From Rhizobiaceae bacterium (GTDB lineage: Bacteria > Pseudomonadota > Alphaproteobacteria > Rhizobiales > Rhizobiaceae): a stretch of DNA of 64,000 bases. The notes under the pieces are model-generated. The model was not told the DNA's origin, searched no databases, and saw only the letters and a list, made by a program, of their open reading frames with translations. The stretch covers positions 53,273 to 117,272 of the forward strand of contig CAJPFN010000016.1 in NCBI GenBank assembly GCA_905339215.1, read 5' to 3'. Of this stretch, positions 36,455 through 45,768 are shown piece after piece. The translations under genes and the position numbers were made by a program. Positions within the stretch are counted from its first letter, which is position 1; the number at the start of each line of letters is the position of its first letter.

Positions 36455-37246
36455 ATGAAAATCGTCACCTGGAACATCAATGGTGTGAAGGCGCGCATCG
36501 ACAACCTCCTGCACTGGCTGAAGGAGAGCGATCCCGACATCGTCTGCCTTCAGGAGATCAAGTCGGTCGACGACCAGTTCCCGCGCTTCGAGATCGAGGC
36601 GGTCGGCTACAACGTCGCCACGCACGGCCAGAAGGGCTTCAACGGTGTGGCGATCCTGTCGAAGCTGCCCTTCGACGAAATCAACCGCGGGCTCCCCGGC
36701 GACGACGGCGACGAGCAGGCACGTTTCATCGAGGGCGTGTTCTCGACGACGAAAGGCGCTCTGCGCGTCGTCTCGCTCTACCTGCCGAACGGCAATCCGG
36801 TCGGCACTGAGAAATTCGCCTACAAACTCGCCTGGATGCGGCGGCTGGAGCGCTGGGCCGAGCAGCGGCTGGCGCTCGAGGAGCCGCTGGTGCTCGCCGG
36901 CGACTACAACGTTATCCCGCAGCCGCAGGATGCCAGGAACCCGGAGGCGTGGCTCGACGACGCGCTCTACCAGCCGGAGAGTCGCCAGGCGTTCCGGCGG
37001 CTGGCCGCGCTCGGCCTCACCGACGCGGTGCGCGCCGTCACCGATTCCGCCGACGCTTTCACGTTCTGGGACTACCAGGCCGGTGCCTGGCAGAAGAACA
37101 ACGGCATCCGCATCGACCACCTGATGTTGTCACCGGAAGCCGCCGACCGTCTGGCCGCCGCGTCGGTGGAGAAACATGTGCGATCCTGGGAGAAGCCCTC
37201 GGACCACGTCCCCGCCGCAGTCGAGCTTTCGCTGCAGGCGGCCTGA
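36455..37246 (+). CDS. xthA: Exodeoxyribonuclease III
   Basis: 263 residues from ATG 36455. All AP-endonuclease motifs are present: KIVTWNINGVKAR, CLQEIKSVD (metal Glu), GFNGVAIL, GDYNVIP, GIRIDHLMLS and SDHVP (catalytic His). It repairs abasic sites and trims 3' ends. An open frame extends upstream over the permease gene but is antisense shadow. It is divergent from the permease gene. Confidence 0.95.
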   Translation: MKIVTWNINGVKARIDNLLHWLKESDPDIVCLQEIKSVDDQFPRFEIEAVGYNVATHGQKGFNGVAILSKLPFDEINRGLPGDDGDEQARFIEGVFSTTKGALRVVSLYLPNGNPVGTEKFAYKLAWMRRLERWAEQRLALEEPLVLAGDYNVIPQPQDARNPEAWLDDALYQPESRQAFRRLAALGLTDAVRAVTDSADAFTFWDYQAGAWQKNNGIRIDHLMLSPEAADRLAAASVEKHVRSWEKPSDHVPAAVELSLQAA

Positions 37247-37328
37247 CGGCGAAAATGCCCCGGGCCGGCGTGAGCGCAAGCGGCGGTCGCGCGGTGGCCG
37301 GGCGGCGGGATGGGTGCTATTGTTGATC

Positions 37329-37643
37329 ATGCGCGCGTTCGCACCTGGCCTGCTTTCCGCGGCGCTGCTCGTTACCGGGCAGACGGCTGTCCTTGCTGAT
37401 TGCGAATGCCGCGCCAATGGGCGTCTCTACCGGCATGGCGAACTGGCCTGCCTGCGGTTGCCGACGGGCGATCAACTCGCACGCTGCGATAAAGTTCTCA
37501 ACAACTCGTCCTGGATGAAGCTCCGCGATGGCTGCCCGGAAGCAGATGCCGGCGCCATCGGCTCGCGTAGTGACGGAGATCTTGCCGGCCCGCAGCCCCT
37601 TGCTGACGGCCACGCGAACGGTTCACCGGCAACCAGCGGATAG
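37329..37643 (+). CDS. Small secreted cysteine-containing hypothetical protein
   Basis: 104 residues from ATG 37329. A clear signal peptide (MRAFAPGLLSAALLVTGQTAVLA) is followed by DCECRANGRLYRHGELACLRLP, and two further cysteines come later. The mature part is about 80 residues, with four or five cysteines in its first half that could form disulfides. It is convergent with exoR, 6 bases from its stop. I do not recognise the family. Confidence 0.65.
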   Translation: MRAFAPGLLSAALLVTGQTAVLADCECRANGRLYRHGELACLRLPTGDQLARCDKVLNNSSWMKLRDGCPEADAGAIGSRSDGDLAGPQPLADGHANGSPATSG

Positions 37644-37649
37644 CGCGGC

Positions 37650-38519
37650 TCAGTCGCCTTTGGTGAGGATATCCTGGGCGAGCGCGATCGCGGTGCGGCG
37701 GTCGGCCTCGCCGGCGAGGGCGAACGCCTCTTCCTGCATCGTCTGGATCCAGGAGCGGTCGATGGGATTGGCGCGTTCGAGCGCCGCCGTCATCATCGCC
37801 AGCCCGCGCACCACCTTGCCGCTTTCGAAAAGCAGGTTACCGAGGGTCGCCTGCGCGCCGGCATGCCCCTTCTCCGCGGCGAGTTGCAGCCAGCGGCCGG
37901 CCTGGCGAACGCTCGCCTTCACGCCGCCGTCACCCCTGAGGAACATCTTGCCCATCTCGAACTGCGCGTTCGGATTTCGGTAGGTCGCGGCGGCGCGCAT
38001 GAAGTATTCCTGGGCCGCCACCGGATCGGGGCGCACCGGGCTGTCTGGAATGCCCTTCTTCAGGTAGCGGCCGAGCGCCACGAGCGCGTCCGACACATAA
38101 CTCTCGTCCGGGCTGCCCGGCTCGATGTCCTGCTGGGCGATTGCCGAGAAGAATTTGAAGGCCTCATAGTCGTTGCGCACAACGCCGTCGCCCTCCGCAT
38201 ACATACGTGCCAGCTTCCAGCGGGCGCCGATCTGGCCGTTTTCGGCGGCATAGCGATAGGCCTCGACCGCCTGGTCCTTGTGGCCGCTCTTGTAGGCGGA
38301 GAAACCGAAACGGAACACAGCCCAAGGGCTCGACTGCGCCTTCACGCCGGTCTTGTCGTCGAACACGTTGTCGTCGAAGGCGAGCGCGCCCGCCGTTCCG
38401 GCGCCGAGCGCAACGGTGACGAGCGCCGCTCGGGCGATAGCGCGCAACGTCGGAACCGCGATACGGATTCCGTTACCCAGCGCCATTGCCGAACTCGAAA
38501 AGTACCTGTCGTCCATCAT
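37650..38519 (-). CDS. exoR: ExoR-type Sel1-repeat periplasmic regulator
   Basis: 289 residues from the ATG pair at 38519, with AGGA upstream. An N-terminal signal sequence (LVTVALGAGTAGALAF) is followed by Sel1-like repeats: AVEAYRYAAENGQIGARWKLARMYAEGDGV, then PNAQFEMGKMFLRGDGG and AEKGHAGAQATLGNLLFESG. This matches ExoR of Sinorhizobium and Agrobacterium, where periplasmic ExoR holds the sensor ExoS (ChvG) inactive and so represses succinoglycan and motility control. ExoS/ChvI are not in the window. The assignment is by repeat content and overall similarity. Confidence 0.82.
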   Translation of the reverse strand: MMDDRYFSSSAMALGNGIRIAVPTLRAIARAALVTVALGAGTAGALAFDDNVFDDKTGVKAQSSPWAVFRFGFSAYKSGHKDQAVEAYRYAAENGQIGARWKLARMYAEGDGVVRNDYEAFKFFSAIAQQDIEPGSPDESYVSDALVALGRYLKKGIPDSPVRPDPVAAQEYFMRAAATYRNPNAQFEMGKMFLRGDGGVKASVRQAGRWLQLAAEKGHAGAQATLGNLLFESGKVVRGLAMMTAALERANPIDRSWIQTMQEEAFALAGEADRRTAIALAQDILTKGD

Positions 38520-38777
38520 AATTCCTGGCCGCGGGCGGAGCGGCATCTCCGGCGGGTCTCGACGCCCGCTCGAAGAGAGCTTTCGGGGTGCTCCGGGTTT
38601 ATGGCGGGAAATGGGCGACGAAAGACCGAGATCTTATAACGCATTGCTTATTGCCGGAGTGTTGCGGAATCGTCACAAAAGGCGGCGACGATGAAGGTGC
38701 GGCCCCTGCCCGGCGGCCGGCGCCCAGCCAAGCCGGACGCCCTACAAGAGAGGTTGCCACCGAAGAGTGGCAGGACG

Positions 38778-40061
38778 ATGATGGCGAGAGGGCAGGCGAA
38801 ACGTTCACGCGGCGTGACGGTGGCCGTGGCGGCCGCTGCCGCGCTGGCAGTGCTGGCCGCGGCGGGTCTCGCCGCACAGCGAAGCGTTCGCTGGCAGATC
38901 TACGACGGCAGCCTTCGCGCGGCCGATTACTGGTCGGCGGAGCCGAAGATCCTCTCGGCCGGTCTCGGCTTCGACGGCATCATCGGCCTCGCCGAGATCG
39001 CCCCTGCCAACGTGCGAGAGGCAGGAGGCGCATGGTTCTCCGGCGCACGCTGCACCGACGGCAGCGAGCCGCCCGACGCCTCGCGCACCAGTGCGGCCCC
39101 GGCAAGCCGCATCGGACTCTCTTTCCGCGGTTACGCCGACCATGACGACGGATTGCCGGTGGTGTTCAGTTGGCCGGTCGCCGGCGAGACGGTCGACCCG
39201 ACGGACTTCTTTCTGACGCTGAACAACGGCGACACCGCCGTGCCGCACGCGACAGGGCTCTTTCCCAACTGGGAGCGCAACGAACGCAACGTCGTCGTTC
39301 TGTTCGGCGATTTCGGCAACCGCGGCAGGGCCGGCGAGGCTGACGCGATCTTCCCCGTCAAGCTCGACATTGTCGCCGACGCCTCGCCGCTCGTGCTCGT
39401 CGGGCCGGGTAGGCGCGAAGTCTCCGCCGTCGGCATGTCGTGGACGACGACAGAGACGCCCTACGACAGCGGCCCGCGACTGATCGGCGCCAAGCTGAAT
39501 CGCATCGAAGGGCCGCCGGCCGGCGAAGGCGGCGTCATGCTGTTAAGCCTCGCCGACTACTATCCCAACGATGAAGTCGCCACGTTGGGCGGCGGTGACT
39601 TTCGCCTGCGTGTGCTGACCACCGGCGGTTTCTCGCCCGACGGCGTCACCGCGCTCACGCCGGAGGCATTCGAGCGGCATTTCCGCCTCCACGCGCGCGG
39701 CGCCGACGGCGCGACCGTGCTGATCGACAGGAGCGGCAGGGACTACGCCGTCTCCGGCGGAAAAATCAGGGTCGTCGGCCTGTCCGACCTCGGCGCGAAG
39801 AAGGCGCCCGGCCGCGACGACTGCTACGCGGAAGACCGCGACAACTACATCGACATCGTGCTCACGGGCGACGAGGCTGCCGCGCGCAACATCACGCATG
39901 TCGAGATCCCGGCCCTGCCAGGGGGCTATGCGCCGTTCTACAATCCCGGCGGTCCGGGACCGGAACCCTTTCCCGAGGTGCGCTACACCGCACCCGGACC
40001 GCCCGATCTCGAGCCGGTCATCGACGCGCTCGACGACCCGATGCGCGTCGACCGGAACTGA
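38778..40061 (+). CDS. Secreted or membrane-anchored hypothetical protein
   Basis: 427 residues from ATG 38778 (GGCAGGACG before it); an upstream ATG at 38691 would add 29 basic residues. The N-terminus has a basic stretch and a hydrophobic segment (VTVAVAAAAALAVLAAAGLAA), so export is likely. The rest has no membrane segments. Visible motifs are FRGYADHDDGLPVVFSWPV, then FFLTLNNGDTAVPHATGLFPN and PGRDDCYAEDRDNYIDIVLTGDEA. Two cysteines are present in the mature part. I do not recognise the family. It is convergent with valS, whose stop lies 6 bases away. Confidence 0.7.
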   Translation: MMARGQAKRSRGVTVAVAAAAALAVLAAAGLAAQRSVRWQIYDGSLRAADYWSAEPKILSAGLGFDGIIGLAEIAPANVREAGGAWFSGARCTDGSEPPDASRTSAAPASRIGLSFRGYADHDDGLPVVFSWPVAGETVDPTDFFLTLNNGDTAVPHATGLFPNWERNERNVVVLFGDFGNRGRAGEADAIFPVKLDIVADASPLVLVGPGRREVSAVGMSWTTTETPYDSGPRLIGAKLNRIEGPPAGEGGVMLLSLADYYPNDEVATLGGGDFRLRVLTTGGFSPDGVTALTPEAFERHFRLHARGADGATVLIDRSGRDYAVSGGKIRVVGLSDLGAKKAPGRDDCYAEDRDNYIDIVLTGDEAAARNITHVEIPALPGGYAPFYNPGGPGPEPFPEVRYTAPGPPDLEPVIDALDDPMRVDRN

Positions 40062-40067
40062 ACCTCC

Positions 40068-42851
40068 TCAACCCGCCTCGCGAACCCGCGACAGCGCCAC
40101 GGCGAGTTTCTCACCTTCCGCGATGAATTCGGCGCGCTTGGCGCGTTCGGCCTCGACCACCTCCGGATCAGCCTTCTCGACAAAGTTCGGATTGCCGAGC
40201 TTCCTGTCGATGCGGGCGATCTCGTCCATCGCCTTGGCATGGGCCTTGTCGAGGCGCGCGGCCTCCGCCTTGAGGTCGATCAGGCTGCCGAGCGGCAGAC
40301 AGAAGGTCGCCTCCCCGACGACGATCTGCGCCGACGCCTTCGGCGCTTCGGTCTCATGGGTGACGTCGCCGATGCGCGCCAGCCGGCCGATCGCCGGTGC
40401 GTGGCGGTCGAGACGTTCCCGTGTCGTCCCATCCGCCCCGATGACGACCAGCGGCGCGATCGCGGCCGGCGGGACGTTCATCTCGGAGCGCACCGAGCGG
40501 ATGCCGGTGACAAGGTCGACCAGCCAGTTGATCTCGGCCGCGGCCGCGGCGTCCTCGAAAACCGGCTGCGGCCAGGCGGCATGGCAGATCAGCGACGTGC
40601 GCGCCCTGCCCTCACCCGCGGTATGCGCCCACAGTTCTTCGGTCATGAACGGCATGAAGGGGTGCAGGAGCTTGTAGATCTCGTCGAGCACGAAGGCCGC
40701 CACTGCCTGGCTCTCGGCCTTCGCCTCGGCGTCGTCGCCCATAAAGACCGGCTTCAGCAGTTCCAGATACCAGTCGCAGAACAGGTTCCAGACGAAACGG
40801 TAGGCGGCGCCCGCCGCCTCGTTGAAGCAGTAGCTGGAAATGCCCTCCGTAACCTCCCGCGCGGCGCGGGTCAGTTCGGTCAGGATCCAGCGGTTGATGG
40901 TGAGCTTAGCTTCGGTCAATAAAACTTCGTCGTTGCGCGCCACGCCGTTCATTTCGGCGAAGCGGGTTGCGTTCCACAATTTGGTGCCGAAGTTGCGGTA
41001 GCCGGCGATGCGCGCCGGATCGAGCTTCACGTCGCGACCCTGGGCGGCCATGATCGCCAGGGTGAACCGCAGCGCGTCGGCGCCGTACTCGTCGATCAGT
41101 TCCAGCGGGTCGATGACGTTGCCCTTCGACTTCGACATCTTGGCACCGGTCTTGTCGCGCACCAGCGCGTGCACGTAGACCGTGTGGAATGGCTCCTCGC
41201 CGGTGAAGTGCAGGCCCATCATCATCATCCGGGCAACCCAGAAGAAAATGATGTCGAAGCCGGTGACCAACACGCTGGTCGGATAGTAGGTGGCGAGCTC
41301 CGGCGTCTCCTCCGGCCAGCCGAGCGTGGAGAACGGCCACAGCGCCGACGAGAACCAGGTATCGAGCACGTCCTCGTCGCGGGTGAGAATATCGCCCGGC
41401 TGGTAGTTCTCCAGCTTGTCCTCGACCCAGGCCTTCCACGGCCCCTCATGAGCGAGGTAATGCTGGATCGCCGCCTCCAGCGCCGCCTCCTCGTCGCGCT
41501 CGACGAAGACGTGGCCGTCGGGCCCGTACCAGGCCGGAATCTGGTGGCCCCACCACAGCTGGCGCGAGATGCACCAGGGCTGGATGTTCTCCATCCAGTC
41601 GAAATATGTCTTCTCCCAGCTCTTCGGCACGAACTTGGTGCGGCCCTCGCGCACCGAGGCGATCGCTGGCTTCGCAAGTTCGGAGGCGTTGACGTACCAC
41701 TGGTCGGTGAGGAACGGCTCGATGGGCACGCCGCCGCGGTCGCCGTGGGGAACCATGTGGCGGTGCGGCTCGACCTTAGCCAGGTAGCCGGCGGCCTCCA
41801 TCATCTCGACGACGCGTTTGCGCGCGGCGAAGCGGTCGAGGCCGTGCAGCGCCTCGATCGTCGCGTCAAGCTCCGGCGTCGATTCAAGTCCGGCGAGGAA
41901 GTCCTCGTTTTCGCTGAGATTCATCGCCGCGTCGACGGTCATGACATTGATCGCCTTCAGCCGACGGCGCTTGCCAACCTCGAAGTCGTTGAAGTCGTGT
42001 GCCGGCGTGATCTTGACCGCGCCGGTGCCCTTCTCCGGATCGGAATACTCGTCCGCGACGACCGGGATCCGGCGGCCGACCAGCGGCAGCACGACGTTCC
42101 TGCCGACCAGGCGACGGTAGCGCTCGTCGTCGGGATGCACCGCGACACCGCTGTCGCCGAGCATGGTTTCCGGCCGCGTCGTCGCCACAGTGATGAAGGT
42201 CGACGGATCTTCCGCATCGAACTCCATGCCCTCGACCGGATAGCGGAAGTGCCAGAGATTGCCGTTGACCTCCTGCTGCTCGACCTCGAGGTCGGAGATG
42301 GCGGTGTGCAGCTTTGGGTCCCAGTTGACCAGCCGCTTGTCCTTGTAGATCAGCCCCTGGCGGTAGAGCGTGACGAACACCTCGATGACCGCGTTCGAAA
42401 GGCCTTCGTCCATGGTGAAACGTTCGCGGCTCCAATCCGCCGAGGCACCGAGGCGCTTCAGCTGATTGAAGATCATGCCGCCGGACTCGGCCTTCCAGTC
42501 CCAGACGCGCTGGACGAAGTCGTCGCGGCCGATGTCGCGGCGGTGGATCTGGCGTTCCATGAGTTGGCGCTCGACCACCATCTGTGTGGCGATGCCGGCA
42601 TGGTCCATGCCCGGCTGCCAAAGCACGTTCTTGCCGCGCATGCGCTCGAAGCGGATCATGATGTCCTGGAGCGTGTTGTTCAGCGCATGGCCCATGTGCA
42701 GCGAACCGGTGACGTTCGGCGGCGGGATGACGATGGTGAACGGCTCGGCACCCTCTTCGGCACCGGCGCCGGCGCGAAAGGCGTCGGCATCCTCCCAGAT
42801 CTTGGCGATCTTTGGCTCGACGGTCTTGGCGTCGTAGGTCTTGTCCAGCAT
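40068..42851 (-). CDS. valS: Valine--tRNA ligase
   Basis: 927 residues from ATG 42851; the open frame upstream is shadow. The HIGH motif is within TGSLHMGHALNNTLQDI (HMGH), and the KMSKS motif in TGAKMSKSKGNVIDPLEL. The CP1 editing domain lies between, with TTRPETMLGDSGVAVHP. A C-terminal coiled-coil arm (KAEAARLDKAHAKAMDEIARID) is typical of ValRS. It charges tRNA-Val. Full length, no anomalies seen. Confidence 0.97.
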   Translation of the reverse strand: MLDKTYDAKTVEPKIAKIWEDADAFRAGAGAEEGAEPFTIVIPPPNVTGSLHMGHALNNTLQDIMIRFERMRGKNVLWQPGMDHAGIATQMVVERQLMERQIHRRDIGRDDFVQRVWDWKAESGGMIFNQLKRLGASADWSRERFTMDEGLSNAVIEVFVTLYRQGLIYKDKRLVNWDPKLHTAISDLEVEQQEVNGNLWHFRYPVEGMEFDAEDPSTFITVATTRPETMLGDSGVAVHPDDERYRRLVGRNVVLPLVGRRIPVVADEYSDPEKGTGAVKITPAHDFNDFEVGKRRRLKAINVMTVDAAMNLSENEDFLAGLESTPELDATIEALHGLDRFAARKRVVEMMEAAGYLAKVEPHRHMVPHGDRGGVPIEPFLTDQWYVNASELAKPAIASVREGRTKFVPKSWEKTYFDWMENIQPWCISRQLWWGHQIPAWYGPDGHVFVERDEEAALEAAIQHYLAHEGPWKAWVEDKLENYQPGDILTRDEDVLDTWFSSALWPFSTLGWPEETPELATYYPTSVLVTGFDIIFFWVARMMMMGLHFTGEEPFHTVYVHALVRDKTGAKMSKSKGNVIDPLELIDEYGADALRFTLAIMAAQGRDVKLDPARIAGYRNFGTKLWNATRFAEMNGVARNDEVLLTEAKLTINRWILTELTRAAREVTEGISSYCFNEAAGAAYRFVWNLFCDWYLELLKPVFMGDDAEAKAESQAVAAFVLDEIYKLLHPFMPFMTEELWAHTAGEGRARTSLICHAAWPQPVFEDAAAAAEINWLVDLVTGIRSVRSEMNVPPAAIAPLVVIGADGTTRERLDRHAPAIGRLARIGDVTHETEAPKASAQIVVGEATFCLPLGSLIDLKAEAARLDKAHAKAMDEIARIDRKLGNPNFVEKADPEVVEAERAKRAEFIAEGEKLAVALSRVREAG

Positions 42852-42983
42852 GGGAATGTCCGAAACGTCGGGGAGTGGGTCGCGACGGTGTAAACCGGAT
42901 GGGCGAGACCGAGTCAACCATACGCCGACGGAACCGCGACGTCCCTGCCGCAGGAACGCTCGACGATCATACAATTCCAGCGG

Positions 42984-43361
42984 CTACGGGAATCGCTTCT
43001 TGGCGGTCGCCTTGGCCAGGACTTTGCCCGCGCTATCCAGCGCTTCGACCGTGAACTGATAGACATGAGGAGACGGTGGACACGGACCGGTATAGCGGAA
43101 GGCGCCGTACGGAAGATTTCCGTTGCCGCTGTAGGCCACTGTCCCACCCCCATGAGGATAGTCGGGCGCATTCAGATCGACCATCTTGAATCGAAGCTTC
43201 GCCGTTCCCGCCGGCACGGCGGACACGCGCATGGGAGGGGACTTCTTGTCGAAGCACTCCTTCGTCGGTCCCCAATCGAAGCTCAGTCCCATCGCCATGG
43301 CGCTATCCGCGACAGAGATCGCGATAACCAGTATGCCGAAGAACTTCAGAAAATTGCGCAT
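42984..43361 (-). CDS. Secreted PEBP-like (YbhB/YbcL) protein
   Basis: 125 residues. A signal peptide (FFGILVIAISVADSAMA) is followed by a domain that keeps the PEBP landmarks: KSPPMRVSAVPAGTAKLRF, VDLNAPDYPHGGG and YTGPCPPSPHVYQFTVEALDS. It is shorter than typical bacterial PEBP proteins (about 150-180 residues) and has lost part of the central ligand loop. The function of bacterial members is unknown; phospholipid or small-anion binding has been proposed. It stands between valS and popZ. Confidence 0.7.
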   Translation of the reverse strand: MRNFLKFFGILVIAISVADSAMAMGLSFDWGPTKECFDKKSPPMRVSAVPAGTAKLRFKMVDLNAPDYPHGGGTVAYSGNGNLPYGAFRYTGPCPPSPHVYQFTVEALDSAGKVLAKATAKKRFP

Positions 43362-43403
43362 GGCTTTCGTCGAACGGGCTGAAATCGGGCCTGCGACTAG
43401 GCG

Positions 43404-44048
43404 CTATCCCCCGCGCGCGACGCGCTCAATCTCTTCGCGTACGAGGCGTTCGACGAGGGTCGGCAGGTTGTTGTCCAGCCAATCCTGGAGCATCGGCCGC
43501 AACATCTCCTCGGCGATCTCGTCGAAACTGCGCCGCCGGCTGGCGGCGAAGGCTTCCGAGAGCTCGCCGAAGGCGGCGGCGACCTGGCGGCCGGTCTTTT
43601 CCGATATGATGGCGGGACGTCCTGTATCGGCCGCCGGAACGGCCGGTGCGGTCGCCGGGCGCTGAGCGGCTTCGACGCTACCGTTACCAGCAGCCTCGAA
43701 AGTCGTGTCGAAACCCTCGTCCAGCGCGGGTCCCGCAGCCAGTTCGGCGGACGCGGCGCGCGGCGGGGCCGGTTGGGCTGCCGGCAAAGCCGACGCAACC
43801 GGCGAGCGCACGACGACATCGGCCTCGTTCTTCGATTCCTCCGGTTCCGCCATATCCGCCTTGCCGCGCAGCTCGGCGCGGAACGCGTCGACCTCGATGA
43901 CGGAGCCTTCCGACGGCGGCGCGGATGAGAGCTCGGCGCCGTGTCCGACCGGCCCGCGGGCGCTGTCGCTGTCTTCGATGATCCGCCGGATGGAAGCGAG
44001 GATCTCTTCCATCGAGGGTTCGCGCTGCGCGCTGCTTGCCGGTCCCAT
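43404..44048 (-). CDS. popZ: Polar organising protein PopZ (DUF2497)
   Basis: 214 residues. The N-terminal helix SMEEILASIRRIIEDSDSAR and the C-terminal block FGELSEAFAASRRRSFDEIAEEMLRPMLQDWLDNNLPTLVERLV are the two conserved ends of PopZ. The middle is a disordered Pro/Ala/Glu-rich linker. PopZ forms condensates at the cell pole and tethers ParB and the origin; in Agrobacterium it marks the growing pole. The gene lies between the TolC-type gene and valS, a usual position in Rhizobiales. Confidence 0.92.
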   Translation of the reverse strand: MGPASSAQREPSMEEILASIRRIIEDSDSARGPVGHGAELSSAPPSEGSVIEVDAFRAELRGKADMAEPEESKNEADVVVRSPVASALPAAQPAPPRAASAELAAGPALDEGFDTTFEAAGNGSVEAAQRPATAPAVPAADTGRPAIISEKTGRQVAAAFGELSEAFAASRRRSFDEIAEEMLRPMLQDWLDNNLPTLVERLVREEIERVARGG

Positions 44049-44201
44049 GCTCGTTTCCGCCGTACTCGAGAGCGATCGGTCTGACGCGAAACCGAAAAAT
44101 CCGGTTCCGAATCAAAGATTAGCGTAGCGGAGGCGGAGCTTGGAGAGAATCCCCCGTAGGAACGGTATCGCCCTTACACACAGAATTGTGGTTCCGGTCG
44201 G

Positions 44202-45581
44202 TCAACGGCCGTCCGGTGTGCGCAGTCCGAACCACTTGTCCTTTACGGCGTTGTAGTGCTCTTCCGGCTTGTATTCCTCGACGGGCAACGCGAGCTTCTT
44301 CACCGTGAGCCGGCCCGTCGCCGACAGGATGGCATAACTGGCGACGACAACGTCGCGTTCTGCGGATACGAGGTTGATCTGCGCTGCAATCACGTCGGCC
44401 TGGGCGTTGAGCACGTCGAGCGTAGTACGCTGGCCGACATTGCGTTCCTCGATGACGCCATTGAGCGCGAGCTGCGCGGCGGAGACCAGTTCCCGGTTGG
44501 CGCTGACCGCCTCCTGCGAGGCCTGGTACATCGTCCAGGCGGAGGTGACCGCAGCCCGGACCTGGTCGCGACTGACGTCGACCTGGATACGCGCCTGGCC
44601 GAGCGATTCCTTCGACTGGCGGACCTGCGCCGAGACGCGCCCGCCCTGGTAGATCGGAACGGTCAGCGTTGCGCCGATCGTGGCCGAGGTGAAATTCCCG
44701 TCGCTAAGGGCATCGGGACTGGTGTTGCGATACGACCGCGACACGCCCGCCGAAGCCGACAGCTGCGGCAACAGCGCACCCTCGGTGGACTTCACGGCGA
44801 ACGCCGCGGCATCGACCAGATGCTCGGTGGCGACGATCGCCGGATGCTGCGTGGCGGCGACCGCGGTGGCTTCGTCAATGCTGCGCGGCAGGCCCTTGGC
44901 GGGTTTGGGCGACGACAGTTTGCCGGGCTCGTCGCCGATGATCTGGCGGTAGATCGCAGCGCTGGACAGCGCCTGCGCGCGGGCGGCGCTCAGTTGGGCA
45001 ACGGCGGCCGATCGGCCGGCTTCGGCCTGGGCGACATCGGTGCGCGTGCCCTCGCCGACCTCGAAACGCGAGCGGGCGGCGCGCACCTGCTCAACGAGAA
45101 ACTGCACGTTGCGCTCGCGCAACGCCGCGATCTGCCGGTCACGGATGACATCCATGTAGGCGCTTGCGGCGTTGAACAGGACGTTCTGCTCGGTGTTGCG
45201 GAGGCTCTCGTTGGAGGCGCGCACACGCGCCTCGGCCGCAGCGACGTTGTTCTTGGTCTGGAAGCCGTCGAAGAGCGTCTGTTGGATCTGGACGCCGAAG
45301 CTGCCGGTCGTCAGATTGGTCGTGCTGTTGCCAAATGCCGTCCTGTTGCGGGTCGACGTGTAGTCGACCGACGCCTGGCCGGCAATGATCGGCCGGTAGC
45401 CCGATTTGGCGATGGCGACGCCCTCGTCGGTGACGCGCACCCCGGCGCGCGCCGCATTGAGTTCCGAATTGTTCTGATAGGCCTTGGCCATCGCCCCGGT
45501 GAGCGTCTCCGCGACCGCGGGGGTCATTGCGGTGGCGGCCAGCAGAGCGGCCAGGAAGACACTCTTCGATAGAATCTTCAC
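44202..45581 (-). CDS. tolC: TolC-family outer membrane channel protein
   Basis: 459 residues. The signal peptide (ILSKSVFLAALLAATAMTPAVA) is followed by two outer-membrane efflux protein repeats: ETLTGAMAKAYQNNSELNAAR at the start, a long helical region, the second repeat near 250-300, and RTTLDVLNAQADVIAAQINLV near 380-400. Such proteins form the trimeric exit duct for type I secretion and RND pumps. No pump genes are adjacent. The C-terminus has a hydrophilic tail of about 30 residues. Confidence 0.92.
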   Translation of the reverse strand: MKILSKSVFLAALLAATAMTPAVAETLTGAMAKAYQNNSELNAARAGVRVTDEGVAIAKSGYRPIIAGQASVDYTSTRNRTAFGNSTTNLTTGSFGVQIQQTLFDGFQTKNNVAAAEARVRASNESLRNTEQNVLFNAASAYMDVIRDRQIAALRERNVQFLVEQVRAARSRFEVGEGTRTDVAQAEAGRSAAVAQLSAARAQALSSAAIYRQIIGDEPGKLSSPKPAKGLPRSIDEATAVAATQHPAIVATEHLVDAAAFAVKSTEGALLPQLSASAGVSRSYRNTSPDALSDGNFTSATIGATLTVPIYQGGRVSAQVRQSKESLGQARIQVDVSRDQVRAAVTSAWTMYQASQEAVSANRELVSAAQLALNGVIEERNVGQRTTLDVLNAQADVIAAQINLVSAERDVVVASYAILSATGRLTVKKLALPVEEYKPEEHYNAVKDKWFGLRTPDGR

Positions 45582-45768
45582 AACAATTTCCTCGCACTTT
45601 GACCGGCAACGCCCGCCTCGGCGAATTCCGGCCCGTCACGACGCCACGACAAATTTCAAATTGACCACGTCCGCCGCCCCCCGACAACGGATGATCTCCC
45701 TGTATCAACAGCCTACGCGAACTTTGAACTTACGCACTACAATGAACCGACGCGGACGCGCCGCGCAA

